The position numbers were made by a program, and so were the translations under genes. The notes beneath the pieces are model-generated. The model had not been told where the DNA came from. It did not search any database and was given only the letters and a program-made list of their open reading frames with translations. Source: Armigeres subalbatus (lineage: Eukaryota > Arthropoda > Insecta > Diptera > Culicidae). From it: a stretch of DNA of 64,000 nt. The DNA is taken from assembly GCF_024139115.2 (NCBI RefSeq), contig NC_085140.1:296203293-296267292 (forward strand), read 5' to 3'. This document shows, one piece after another, positions 32,341 through 44,508 of the stretch; the first letter of the stretch is position 1, and the number at the start of each line of letters is the position of its first letter.

Positions 32341-33235
32341 GATTAACTGAACACCTACTTTAGAAAGATGCAGAGAATTCTACGATTTGTCACTGGTGCC
32401 ACGGAAGTTTTTGGAATTTTTAGTTCGACAGGAATAGCAGTACGGAGGCTTTTGGTAGAAAACGAAATAAAAATTATGAAGAATCATGTACAACGAGCCT
32501 GGAATTGAACGCTCGACCTCCAGCTTGTAATGAGGGCCATGCTCTCTGAACTTTTAATTATTTTTCCTACAAAAAACGGAGATTTTCCGACTTGCTGTAC
32601 GTATTCATGAACGATTTTTGCTATGAAATTCGACAGCGCATGCAATTTTCAAAATTGGGGAGACTTGATCTCTTTTCTATGATACATACTCAATAAATAT
32701 TTTTTTAGAGCAAACCCTTCATTACATCTGTCCAATTACAAAAAATTGAGAACAAATTATATTTTCTTGATTTTTTGAGACAACTTTTTATATGGATGGC
32801 TAATGAGGGATCAAATCTCCTGAAATTGTGGTGGAATGTTGGCATTTTTATCAATGAAGATCATTCAGCATATTTATGGATTTGTGCTGTGAAATCATAG
32901 CATATGGTCATTATTGGGAGAAATTTTGCGTGGCCAATAAAACATATTTAGGAGGAACAAAACACAGCAAATAATAGAGCAAATAAGGTTGTCAATCAAA
33001 AAATAACTAGCCACCAAACGACCATTTGTCTGAAGGAGCTATTATAAAAATACGGTATAACAATACTGCTTTCGTTCTTGGTTGGAGAAGCATGTCTCCC
33101 AAATCAAATCTTCCCACCTTCCCCTACTGTATAAAGATTGAGTTGAAAAAAAAACTTGAAATCGACAGGTCACCTGGTTGCATGACTGCAGGGAATCAAT
33201 TTTTCTGGAATGCGCATGCGAAACAAGCGACATAA
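32341..33235. other. Unassigned DNA; weak tRNA-like segment on minus strand
   Basis: Nothing coding. On the minus strand around 32490-32550 the sequence contains GTCGAGCGTTCAATTCC, which resembles a T-arm/B box preceded by an anticodon-like stem. It could be a decayed tRNA-derived element. Confidence 0.3.
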
Positions 33236-33237
33236 TG

Positions 33238-33636
33238 CAACGTACACACCAGTCAAGCAGTTTGACGAACATTGACTCCGCCCTAAAAAAACGCTTCGGT
33301 TGCTGCTTTGTTTGAACGTGTGTGAAGTTGTTCGAACAACCATTTGACAGTTGGCGGCTTGGTTGGAAAAAATTAAAACGGTTTGATTTTGGTTTGAGTT
33401 GTCGGGGGTGGAGTCAAGGTTCGCCGAACATGTTTGAGCATTTGTAGTGAAGTTGCATAAACCCCCATATATTTTTTGATGGTTGGTGCTCAAGTTGGCG
33501 CTTCGGTCGTTCGTGTGTGATATTGTTAGTCGAATAAATTAATTGTTCGTGTCGCTGTTGATAAAACTGATGGATGTTTGAATAAACGAGAGGTGGAGTC
33601 AATGTTGGTCAAACTGCTTGACCGTGTGTACGTTCC
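33238..33636. mobile_element. MITE with 45-bp inverted ends
   Basis: Left AACGTACACACCAGTCAAGC and inverted right AACGTACACACGGTCAAGCA continue similar through CAGTTTGAC-AACATTGACTCC. About 0.4 kb. The flanking duplication is not clear (ATAA-like on both sides). Confidence 0.75.
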
Positions 33637-33814
33637 ATAAGAGAACCAACGACAAACCTTTGTTTTTGTCTGAGATAATAATGACAAAGATACGAAAAAG
33701 CCAGCAAACAAAAATGGAGAAAATCTTGTTGCTAACTTTTCTTCCCGTTATTTTGGATTATTTCTATAGCAAATTTCGGTTATCATAGTTTCTGCTTTTA
33801 TGGAAATATTCGAG

Positions 33815-33906
33815 AATCGAACAATGATTACAAAATTAGCATCGTATTTTCGGAAATATCGGAGCATGCAAGGCAAATGATTCTTGTCATATTGTGTTCG
33901 GGTTAT
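33815..33906. repeat. Dispersed 95-bp repeat, copy 2
   Basis: Counterpart of 24940-25035, with a few substitutions. No transposase fragment is attached here. Confidence 0.65.
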
Positions 33907-33984
33907 AATGTTCAATAAGATGTTGAAAATATGCTTCTGAACAAAAATCTAGAACCTAAAGCTTCAAAAGTCACAATTGCCAAC

Positions 33985-34430
33985 CCATCTGAAGGCCCTT
34001 TTTTTAAAAGCACAGTAACTTTATTGCAAGAGTCTTGGAAGTCTTTAAGTGTCTCGAACGCCAACTTCCATTCACCTCGAACGTTCCAAGAGGGTCCGAA
34101 GTCTCCTTTCAATAGGCTCCGAACCATCATTTCAAGGTGATCCAAAGCCCCTTTTCAAGATGCTCCGAATCCACTTTTTGAAAGGCTCGGAAATCACCTT
34201 TCAAAAGGCTATGGAAGCTTCTTTCTAGAGGTTCGAAAGCCCCCTTTCAGGTGACTTTGAAATCTCCTTAAAAAGGTCTCGAAAGTCTACTTCCATGCAA
34301 CTCGAAAGTTTCAAGAGGCTCCGAAGTCTTCTTCAAAAGGCCCCGAAGCCTTTTTTTTCGAGTGGAGACAAAGCCGCTATTCAAGATTCTCCGAATACAC
34401 CTTTCAAGAGTCTCGGATTGTGTCATAGAA
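33985..34430. repeat. Degenerate tandem repeat (AGGCTCCGAAG type)
   Basis: Repeated variants of AGGCTCCGAAGTC followed by CCTTTCAA, about 24-30 bp apart, roughly 15 decayed copies. Frames in it are not genes. Confidence 0.65.
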
Positions 34431-36100
34431 CACGGTAACAGAATCGTCGATTGAAGCTTGATTCATAACCTGATTCCAGTCCGGAGCAGCAATCCGTGCA
34501 ATAATGATTTGGAAATCTCATCTGTTGAAGACCAAGTCGACGCTAGATATTGGCACAGATCTTTCATCGCGAAAATAGACATCGACGGTTAAAACTAATG
34601 GCTTGTGATGAGAGTCAAATTTTAGATGAGCAGATGAAAACTCGAAGAAACTATGATGCATGGATCGCCTACGAACACCAAATCAAGAAGTTTACCGTTT
34701 GCGTTCAGAAGATCATTGATCTGATTTCCGAAGGATAAAAAGGACCCAAACCTAATCCACATTGTAAAACAACTCTGAATATTTAGTAGATAGTCCTGTA
34801 GATGTACAAGTATTATTGATTGTAATATAATTATGACCATACGATTTCTGCGTGAAAGAATGAATAATATCTACTAAAATAGAGTGGATCTAATAAGATG
34901 ATGACATCAGGACATCAGTAGGAAAAAATGTCGTGATAGAACGTGATCACCACTATATCTCATGTATATTATCTTTCATAGAACCCTTTGCATCGTAAGT
35001 TCAACGGCAAATTAAATTATTTTCCCATCGATTATGTCGATTAAAACATCGTCGTTGCAATGTTATGTAAATTTTAAATTATTATTTTTGTATAAGTACT
35101 GCAGGACTCTACCCAGAAACCAATTTGCATCCTAGTTTCATCCTCCTCGTCGCTACGGTTCAATTATACTTCCGCCACCGATTTCCGTCCATGTACAAAA
35201 TAGAGAACTGACAACTTTCATCCGATTGTGTCTGGTGCCGCCCCACCTAGACAACGACGACGCGACGGTGAGCATTTTATCTGGAAACGTTCAACAGGTG
35301 ATTTATTTGCCTCCGGGTTGCAAAAACCAGAGATCAATTGTCTGCTCCCACTGTGGGGGTCAACGGAACCGGTCTGTTCGCTTTCATTGTCGATTGTTTG
35401 GGTTTTGTAAAGTTTAATGGCCAGTACTGGTGCGGGCTGGGTTGGTACCAAGAAAAAGTGAAACTGTGCTTCCAGGGAAAATTCACCGAGCGGTTGTAAT
35501 TTGCCATTTTTATATTGCATGCTTTATGACCGGGGACAAACTGGATCTTGAGTCTTGACGACCCACGCGTCGTCGTCGTCTTTGAATGATGAGCGGCTTG
35601 AGAGGTCATCTGGAAACATCTAACGAAGTCGGCACCGAGGCGTGCAATTTGAAATTAATCCCACAATTAACCGGTTAAGTTCGAGTGCCAGCACGACCAA
35701 GTGCATGAGGTCCGGCAGGTCATCGCGCAGAGGATGACGATCATGACATCGTGTGATGAATGCGATAAGAGATCATTTCTTCTGAGTTTCAATTTGTGAG
35801 GATTGTCGCGGGGCGTATTTTGCTTCAGAGCTGAAGTCGCATGAAATTAACGTGCTGTGCGGTGAAAACATTCAATTAATTAGCAACGAGATTAGGGGCG
35901 GTTTTCAGTGAGATTAGACGCAGTGTTGACACGCCACAAGTTACGAGACTAATAAATAATAATTGTTAATTGGTGATTTCGCCTGGCGGCATCTGTAGCG
36001 CCACGGGTGACGTTTTGATCTAATTCACAATGTGATACATACTATGATTATCTTCAATTTGGAGACAAGACGTTTGGTCGAACATTAACTTGTTGAAGAA
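34431..36100. other. Low-repeat DNA, no gene recognised
   Basis: Composition is more balanced than in the repeats. The short frames (34550-34738 plus, 35218-35520 minus, 35226-35417 plus) have no recognisable domain. 35720-36000 has a higher-complexity look that could be regulatory, which is a guess. Confidence 0.35.
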
Positions 36101-36109
36101 GGCTAAATG

Positions 36110-36552
36110 CATCCTATCACTGATCAACTAAACTCTTCTATGTCAGCTTTTGAAATTTCGTTGTTTTCATTCAGGCAACCAGTACGTTCACGCCAGAGCC
36201 ATGTTAGACAGCGGCTCACAGCCAAGTTTTATTTCCGAAGCATTATGCCAGAAGCTTCGTTTGAAGCGGACCAAATTGAATTCGCCAGTTAGTGGCATCG
36301 GACAAGCTGTCGTCAACGTCCGCTACGCTGTGGAACTATCGATCACTTCCTGTTTTGAAACCATCAACGCCGAACTGGACTGCCTTGTGCTGCCGAAGTT
36401 TACCATCTCGTTGCCGGGACACCACATTGACATCTCTCGCTGGAGGATCCCAAGGCATCTCCCACTCGCTGATCCACAATTCAACATCAATCAAAGTGGA
36501 GCTGCTCTGTTCTTCGATCTTCTCCAACACGAGCATATATTGATCGCTTCTG
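36110..36552 (+). pseudogene. Bel/Pao retrotransposon protease fragment
   Basis: Retropepsin-like segment with the catalytic DSGSQPSFIS motif (DSG about 36208-36216) and the family block ADPQFN...GAALFFDLL near its end. The 5' end (gag and the start of pol) is missing. The frame stops being protease-like exactly at 36553, where a 10.9 kb insertion begins. It resumes in frame at 47454. Confidence 0.75.
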
Positions 36553-38096
36553 CCCAAGTAACAATTTCAAGGCTTCATAGATTTATTTAAGTTTTTTAAC
36601 GGCTTTATCGCTGCTTTGCTCAATGCCGCGAGATTACCCTTATTAGAAGACTTGAGGCTATCTTCAAAATCGTAATAAAACGTTCAATAAAACCACAAAT
36701 GTCAAATGCTTATTTTGAAAACTGTCATAAAGCCCAATATATTGGTCTTAGACTTGTCTTACGCATAACCTAAATAAAACTTAGTAGTTTTAATGAAGTT
36801 TATAATGGTATTGTACAAGAACACAATGTTTAAGTTAAACTTCGTGAACTATAATCAATCGAATGGCTAAAAACAGATGTTTCTGCTCCATGTTCCCCAA
36901 ATATTGTAAACAAAGAAAACAATAAGCACATAAATTTTCCCAACTGGGCATTCGCATATTTAAGATTTTGTTGTTTATTGGTCAAATTCCACTTCTAAAA
37001 ATGGAACAGATAATAAAAATCAAGCAAACTATATCTTTTTACTCCCGTTAATAAAAAATGGTATGAATGCGAATACACAACGAATAGTGCAATGACAACG
37101 ATTCGATATAAAAAAGCTTTCCATAATATGAAATTTGCATAACTGTGGAAATGATAATTGACCACAAAATTGAAAAGCAAGCCAGGTTCTTGTAGAATAT
37201 AGACCATCATGAAGAAGAAAAGATCGTAAGAAACGGATAACAGCAACTTTCAGCAAAATACTTATTGTAATTGAAAGTTATGCAAAATGTTATTTTGGCC
37301 GTCAAAATTGCCCACAGTGTAGTAGCAGCCATGCTGGTAGAAAAAAATAATTTTATATCGGCGTGAATCTTTTGCAAAATCTAAAGCAAAATCTACTAGT
37401 GACTAGTAATAATCGCTGCATTTCAAGATGATTTTACAAAATTTTGAGCACGAAAAAGGCAGCATGTCGATTTATTATTTACACCAGGGGAACGACACCC
37501 ATTTTTTTCACTATGGATTTTGACAGGTTCGCCTGTTCGTGCTTTTTTGGGTGATAAATTTATCCCCCAGTGTCAAATCACCCTAATACTGATTTATTTT
37601 GCAATAGTATGTGCGCGAATTTTGAATGTTTACGTTTTTACAGGAGAATATGATGCAAAACGCTCATTTTACTCAATAATGCAACATGATACAATCATGA
37701 GAAAATAGAGAAAAAATGAACGAACTATAAATTAAAACTATTTTAGACTCGATTCCATGCTTTAAACTTAAGAATGTTCAACTTAATTGCTCAATTCTTA
37801 AGAATGCTGCTTGCGTAAGGCACTGTCTATGCCCTTGTTCGTTTTATATCATTTTCACCGTGGAAGTTGTTTGTGTTGCATTCGCAGTGCACTCGTATTG
37901 GTGACTCAGAAAAGATGTGACAAAAATGGCGTAGCTTGTCATCCCCGTGATTTACACTGATTAATTGGCCGTAAATCACAGTATTACGACGGCGCACTTA
38001 AACAAACTGATTTGCTTACCTGTTTTCACCAGAAATTCGAACGCGCAGAAACATTTGCAAGCACGCGAACGAATTCTGGACATCCAATTTCCAATA

Positions 38097-38563
38097 CAGT
38101 GATCGTTCGCTAATTGGGGCACGACCTCACCCCAACTAGCGAATGGACTTAACCACGAGGGTCTTCTTTTTCCTCGAATCATTTTCTTTTCGCTCGAAAA
38201 AATGACATCCGCTGCGGGCCGATGAACATTTGAGTGAATTCGAAGCTTTTAGTTCACCGGATGTTCACGTTGATGTTCATTTTTTGTAAACTTTGCCCTC
38301 AGATGAGGTTTTCTTCTTACTGAAAATCGACGCGTGACGTCATCGTGGTTTAGTCCATGCCGTTCGCTTTTTGCATTGAACAAAGGAAAATTTTACGCGC
38401 CAGAAAATATCGATCCCGCCAAACACGGAAACAAAACGTCAACGCGTTTTTGACATCACATTCTGACGTTTAGCTGCTTTTTAATTGGGTTTCGCCCCAA
38501 TTAGCGAACCCCCAACTAAAAAGCGCCCCAACTAGAAAAACCCCAATTAGGGAACGTTCACTG
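38097..38563. mobile_element. 467-bp TA-flanked MITE with CCCCAATTAG subterminal repeats
   Basis: Inverted ends CAGTGATCGTTCGCTAATTG and CAGTGAACGTTCCCTAATTG between TA at 38095-38096 and 38564-38565. Subterminal regions hold repeated CCCCAACTAGCGAA / CCCCAATTAGCGAA units. No coding frame. Confidence 0.8.
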
Positions 38564-38874
38564 TATTTGAACATTATTTTTCATCAATGCCCGTGATGTT
38601 GTTTTTTATTTCATTCTTCCATTTTTACGATTTTCCTTTTTCTACAAAACAATAACAAAAAGTTACACGGAAAAGAAATTCCCTTTTTTGACAGCGGTTT
38701 TATGGAACTCTTAGGAATAACCTAAAACTTGCTTTGAAGACGATCTCAAGAGTGGTCCACTTTGTCATAACGTAATCTTGTAGCGGTCATCAAGAGGTTG
38801 TCTCAACAGACCGCATCGTGCTTTCGTGCTGTGCGGTTCTTTCTCTCTTTGCGGAAGGAAGTTTTTAATACTAG

Positions 38875-41325
38875 GGTAGAATACGGCATTGGCAGGGTGC
38901 GACAGTTGTTGGCACCCTCAACAATATTTGCGTTTTCCAGCAAACATACACTATTTATGAACATAATTTTGATTCAAACTCATAATTTCAAGTCTAAGCT
39001 TTCATTTAAATAAGTTGTTTGTGTAAAAGTAGCCAGATTTGATGTGTTAATCACCGAAACAAATTTGCACCTACGAAATCCTTGCCATTATTGCATTGCC
39101 AAAGAAAGCAGCGCACGAAAAGCAAACTGTTACTTACTTTTTTGGATCGCCTGTTTCTCCTCTTTATTGCGTATGACACGACAAATTAGGTACGTAAACT
39201 AATTTTTACACTATATCACCACTTGATTATCACCACAAAGAGCAAATTTATGCAATATTTGCTCTATGTTTCACTAAATAAAAGCGGGACTGTTCGTTTT
39301 CTTTGGCAGCAGCACACTTCGGAAAAGAGCGGGAGAATGTGTTTGTGAGCATATCAAACACACGCTAAAAAGATACCACGCACAATTCATTGTGATTTGA
39401 TTTTAGGAAAAAAACGAACAAAAAATCCGGCAATGGCATTTATTTAAAAAAAAGTGTTAAAATACAAATGCTTCTATTCAGATTTTTACGCAGACCATGA
39501 ATTATATCAAAAGTGATAGCGACACCGTAGTAATTTTTACCTTTATGTGGCTGACAGGACCGTTTTCCTTTTGCAACTTCAATACTTTCCAAGCTCATAA
39601 AAAAAAATCATAACCATCCCCCTTCCTACATAGCGCATTTCAACCTGGGTGGTGCGGATAGAAACGATTTGGTTGTCAAACTGAAGCCAAAATTTTCTAT
39701 TGTGCCGGAGCCAAACATTGAAGATTGTGGTTATGTTCGTTTTAGATCTTATATTGAGAAGTATTGTTATTATTTGGGGAAAAAATAAAAATAAACTTAG
39801 TTTGAGTTTTGTATTCATTGTAACAAATATATTCACATTATATTTCGAGTTGAAAATTAATAGGAATACAACTAAAAAGCACTCGTTACGATATTTCACA
39901 GCTTCAGATTCAGACTCAGCAGCTGATTGGAGCAAGAATGTATGAAAAGCATCGTAAAGTCATGTAGAGTCTCGCGCATTTGTGCGCCTTCATGTAGCAT
40001 GGAAAGAGAAATTCGAAGAGCGGGAAATGTTTGACAGCCGAGTAACTGCAAAATAATTTTGCTTATGGGATTAATTTCAAAATATCCCGCTACTCGCTTG
40101 AGAGCAGAAAAGCGGCTCTATCCGCAGCACCCAGGTGCTGTCCATTATTCAACATATGAAGACTCACGAGGTGGAATATATTGTTAATATACTATACTAT
40201 GACGAGCTTCGTTTCACCTAAAACTGATTAATGAAATATTTGTTACATTATTTAAAAGACGATTAAGTATTCGAAATTCGCAAATTTGGATTCCATTTTT
40301 TAGATTAATTTTCGATTAAAGCAGAAATTTGTACTTCATTTGTACGGGAGTTCCCCTTCCAGAAGAGTAGGGGTGTAATACCATCATAAGAATCATCATC
40401 GTTTCCAAAAACCTCTACATACAAATGTTCATGCCGTTTCCTAGTCTATAAGGGCAGACAGACAAAAATTCATTCTTATGTGTATAGATTTGGTTTTACG
40501 TAGTTATGTCGAGCGGTCGTGTCTTGTACACAACCACCATGATTTTTTTGATGAAACAAACATATCATGTAAGGACCGCAAAGAGCAAGTTGTTTATTTG
40601 AAACTGGTTGATAGACTTTTGGCATTACAAAACTCTAAGACTCTAAGGCATTACAAAAGACAAAAAATGTAAATCTTGACAGCGAACAAAAAGCATATAA
40701 GTTCCCTTCTCTAAAATGGCCAACATTATTCAAATAGTTTGAAAATGGTAAAAGTTATGAAACGGTCAATATCTGGGTACACGGGTACCCCATCTGCCAT
40801 TCACGTCTGTTTTTTGTTGGCCGCATAAGAGTTAAATTTGTTTTACAATGTGTTTAAATGCTTTTGCCTATCTGTCTACATGCCATAAAATTTATGCCAA
40901 GGCTAAAAATTCATGTTTTGCTTTAAACCAGTTTTGATAAACAATAAAGTTTGTTCCAAAATTGAGTGAAGCGAGATGAGCGTGCGGCCGATTAATATGA
41001 ATGGAATTTTACTACTCGAGGATATAAACAACCAGCATTTGGCACCAATACATTAGCAGTTTTTCACTTCCATGTCTAGTTGCTAAAGGGAGCAAATCCA
41101 TTGCTGATAATAGAAATTGCTATGCCAACAGAAGAAACGTTAACCTGTTACTTTATATTAAATTTACTGAGTTTGTGGTAAAAGCTGTTATATTTAGTGA
41201 ACACCAACCATCAAAGAAAGAGCATACAAATGTATACCAGTTAAAATGGACCTGTGTTTTAGTGTAATTATTTATTATTTTTATCATTCAATTTGGCGAA
41301 TGTCTTAGACTGCCAAGAATAGGTA
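38875..41325. other. Probable inserted DNA in Jockey 5' UTR, no gene recognised
   Basis: Bounded by weak inverted phrases GGGTAGAATACGGC... and (inverted) GGGTAGGGGAAAATACC. It is AT-rich with no recognisable protein. The 118-codon minus-strand frame at 39579-39935 has no domain. The repeat phrase TTTTACGTAGTT...GTCGTGTCTTGTAC at 40494-40530 is shared with 8590-8624. Confidence 0.4.
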
Positions 41326-41535
41326 TTTTCCCCTACCCGAAGCTATTTTAATTTCAACGGTGCTTCTTAGCGCTATTTGTACCCACTGATCCCGTTACGA
41401 TCTTTGCAAGGACCCGTGCCTTCGTTTTACGTTGGACCCGTTTGCGGAAGTAAAATTCCGACAAGCGGTGGTAATCCTGCAGGGACACCGTTCTGGGAAA
41501 AAACCTCTTAGAAGGTCACGTCTCCACGCTCAGCC

Positions 41536-42618
41536 ATGAGCATTAATAAAAACAAGAGGAAGGGGGAGTCTCTGAATTCTCCACTTCCTTCAAAGAAACA
41601 AGGTTTCAAGACCGTCCTGCCAAAGCGCGGAAAAAATAGAAGAAAGCTGGAGAATTCAGATATTCCTTCTAACTCTAATATCGGAAATAATTCTTCTCTA
41701 ATCGAACTGAGCAATCAGTTCGATTTGATTAATGATGAAATTGAGCAAATCGAATATACCTCTAGCCTAGGTGATTCAATTCATGCGAAAAAGCATAGGA
41801 TTCCGCCAATTGTGGTATCTGTTGCCGAGTTTTCTGGCTTTCGGAATGAGATTTTGAGTAACCTTCAGGGGATCAAGGTTTCATTTCAGATTGCTAGGAA
41901 GGGTGACTGCTGCGTTTTGCCGGGATCCTTTGACGATCGCAAGCGTCTTCTTCAGTATTTAACTGAGAAGCGCCATAAATTCTTCACATACGAGGACAAA
42001 ACTGAGCGATTGTTCAAAGTCGTCTTGAAAGGTCTCCCCAGTGATGATAAATCACTGGATGAGATTAAAATTGAAATTTCTCAATTACTTGGATTTTCAC
42101 CAGTCCAAGTAATTGAGATGAAAAAGAAATCCCACTCTGGTACTTCCCAGAGGGGCATTTCTCAAGAATTTTATTTAGTTCATTTTAACAAAAGTGAACT
42201 AAATAATATGGAAAGTTTGGAAAAGGCCTGTATTATGTCCCATGTCCGTGTTACATGGGAACAGTTCCGCAGGCCTGGGGGAAATTTCCAAAACCCCACC
42301 CAGTTCCGTAAGTGCCAAAAGTGGGGTCATGGAACCAAACATTGTCACATGGATGCTAAATGCATGATTTGTGGTGGAACCTCTCACGCCAAGGACGCAT
42401 GTCCTGTGAGAGAAGATTCCAATAAATTTAAATGTGCAAATTGTGGGGGCAACCATAAATCCAATTTCTGGGAATGCCCTTCACGCAAAAAAGTTTTGAA
42501 TTCCCGTGCAAAATTGATGACGGGAAATTCCAATCGGATCCCAGATTCGACGGGTAGAAATTTTTCAAACGCTCAAATTTCGAAACCGGTTACCGGTCGA
42601 GCAATTCATACCCACTAG
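41536..42618 (+). CDS. Jockey LINE ORF1 (Gag-like), truncated by hAT insertion
   Basis: 360 codons encode a nucleic-acid-binding ORF1 protein with a basic N-terminus (NKNKRKGE) and a central fold. Three zinc-knuckle-like motifs follow: a first one that has lost its leading Cys (F257RKC...C270), C276-x2-C279-x4-H284-x4-C289 and C300-x2-C303-x3-H307-x6-C314. The stop codon TAG at 42616-42618 is the first three bases of the inserted hAT-like element. The natural frame resumes at 44185 and ends at 44508, which would give about 467 residues without the insertion. The ATG is chosen for the full-length frame. Confidence 0.8.
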   Translation: MSINKNKRKGESLNSPLPSKKQGFKTVLPKRGKNRRKLENSDIPSNSNIGNNSSLIELSNQFDLINDEIEQIEYTSSLGDSIHAKKHRIPPIVVSVAEFSGFRNEILSNLQGIKVSFQIARKGDCCVLPGSFDDRKRLLQYLTEKRHKFFTYEDKTERLFKVVLKGLPSDDKSLDEIKIEISQLLGFSPVQVIEMKKKSHSGTSQRGISQEFYLVHFNKSELNNMESLEKACIMSHVRVTWEQFRRPGGNFQNPTQFRKCQKWGHGTKHCHMDAKCMICGGTSHAKDACPVREDSNKFKCANCGGNHKSNFWECPSRKKVLNSRAKLMTGNSNRIPDSTGRNFSNAQISKPVTGRAIHTH

Positions 42619-44176
42619 GGGTTCCATTCCCGGAAACGATTTCCGGATTCCCGGGATGCACACTTTATCTTCCCGAATTTCCCGGGAAATTATTTTTTAA
42701 GGTATTTACCAATTTTTGGAGATGACTGCGATATACGGTTAATGTATTTGGAAATCCTTTTCCTATTTTGCAAACTTTATGAGGGAGTATCAATTATATT
42801 TTTGACTAACATCTTCTCACTGTTACCATAATGCAATTTCTATTTAATAGCAAATTTCGCTTTCAAAGTAGTTTACTGCCTATTATAAATAAGTTTTTAT
42901 CTGTAGATGTTACAGTATTGGACGGTTCAACCCTAATGCGTGTTGAAGGGAGGCGAAGCAGAGCATAAATTGTTTCCATCGGTCGTTTATTTATTTAGTA
43001 GGCCCAATCACCGGGCATGGCGAAGTCGAAATAAAAATCTAGTAGGGGGAATGACGGCTTTGGCAGGTTTTGTTCTATTATTGGCAGGGGGTTTTTTTAT
43101 GACTGATTTTGTTCAAATTTGGCCTAAACATTCTTTGCATATCCAAGAATATTGTGGCCAAATTTCATAAAATTCGGCCGACAAAAACCCCCCTGCCAAT
43201 AATAGAACAAAACCTGCCAAAGTCGTCTGTTCCCCTATTTGACGATATTTCTCAATAGCAAGAACAAAGTAAATCAATTGTGCAGACAAGTTGCCTCCAA
43301 GTCGCAGATATTTAGGCAAGGGCAGTGATGGGTTTGGTAGGTTTATTGTCAGAGGTTTGTTTTTAAGACTTTCAATACTTTTTGATTCAAACCCCGATAC
43401 GTGTTCCAAACAGACTCATGTTCCGAACACTCGTTTTTGTTTTGATATATGTCTTATTTTTCTAAATTATAATAAATTATAACTATTGAAAATTTACTGT
43501 CTGGATATGTCAGAGTACAAAAGTTAACATGTTTTAGGTCTTTACTAAATGTAAGGTCATTACAACAGTTTAATAATAAAAACTTGCCAAACTTATGAGA
43601 TTTCATGCGTTTCTGGTGTTGCGTTTGAAAAAAAAACATTTTATGCTTACACACTTCAAATTCAAAGGCGAAATGTGCTCAAGGGTTCGTATTATAAATC
43701 AAACTTGACCAGAATATTTTTTGCATTAAGAAAATATACGGACGAGTACCAGAATAGTTGATGTTAGAAACCTTCCGGCAGTAACAGAACAAATCCTGTC
43801 AAAGCCGTCTTCTCTTCCATATCAAGGAATCATCTGGACACAGCAGATCTTACTCTATAACGAGAGCAGATGCTGAAACTTCGCCATCTGATGCTCATGA
43901 TATAACGAACGTTTTGCAGACAAAGGTAACACTTAACGAACTAAACAGAGACAATTTTTCAAAATTTCCAACAACTCTTTAATCACTTTCGTACAATGTA
44001 GGAAGTATCAATCCCTTGAGGTCGAGAGTATATTTTTGTCCTAAGTTATTATTTACGTTACGATTTTGAGTTTCGCATAATTGTTTCATTTCCCGGGATC
44101 CCGAGAAATCCCGGGAATTTAACGTTTTATTTCCCGTTTCCCGGGAAGTTGCTTCCCGGGAAAAATGGAACCCCTA
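42616..44176. mobile_element. hAT-like non-autonomous transposon inside ORF1
   Basis: 1561 bp with perfect 13-bp inverted ends TAGGGGTTCCATT, flanked by the 8-bp duplication ATACCCAC at 42608-42615 and 44177-44184. 8-bp duplications and T/CAGGG-type ends are typical of hAT. Subterminal regions are dense in CCCGGGA phrases that can form hairpins. It holds no transposase and carries a nested MITE. Confidence 0.85.
43045..43235. mobile_element. TA-flanked foldback MITE nested in the hAT-like element
   Basis: 191 bp with inverted arms of about 65 bp sharing GACTTTGGCAGG and TTCTATTATTGGCAGGGGG, between TA at 43043-43044 and 43236-43237. A decayed partial relative (GTAACAGAACAAATCCTGTCAAAGCCGTC region) lies at about 43780-43815. 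Confidence 0.8.
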
Positions 44177-44184
44177 ATACCCAC

Positions 44185-44508
44185 CACAATTCACAAACAA
44201 ATTTTGCCGCTCGTCAACGGGTAGCAAGCACTTCAGTAAATTCCAATTTTTCGAATGTACCTACGTATGCAAACATCGCTGCTGGTAGACAAAATTTCTC
44301 TTCTCCAAATGAGGTTTATACCCATGTCCCAACGATAAATAATAATCATGTTGCCGATTCAGGTAGCATGACTGCTTCCGATTTTGATTTTATAACTGAA
44401 CAATTGCATCACATGATTGATGCAATGTTCAAAGCAAATACCATACCAGAAGTACACACAAAAAATTGTTATCGGACTCCGTTTCAATGGATCCAAATAA
44501 TTGTGTGA
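44185..44508 (+). pseudogene. Jockey ORF1 C-terminal remainder
   Basis: The last 107 codons of ORF1, cut off by the hAT-like insertion. In frame with 42615 once the insertion and one ATACCCAC are discounted. It overlaps the ORF2 start by 22 nt (ATG at 44487) or 43 nt (ATG at 44466), the usual Jockey arrangement. Confidence 0.75.

Noticed and set aside
39579..39935. 118-codon minus-strand frame as a transposase
   Set aside because: AT-rich, no catalytic motif and no recognisable helix-turn-helix.
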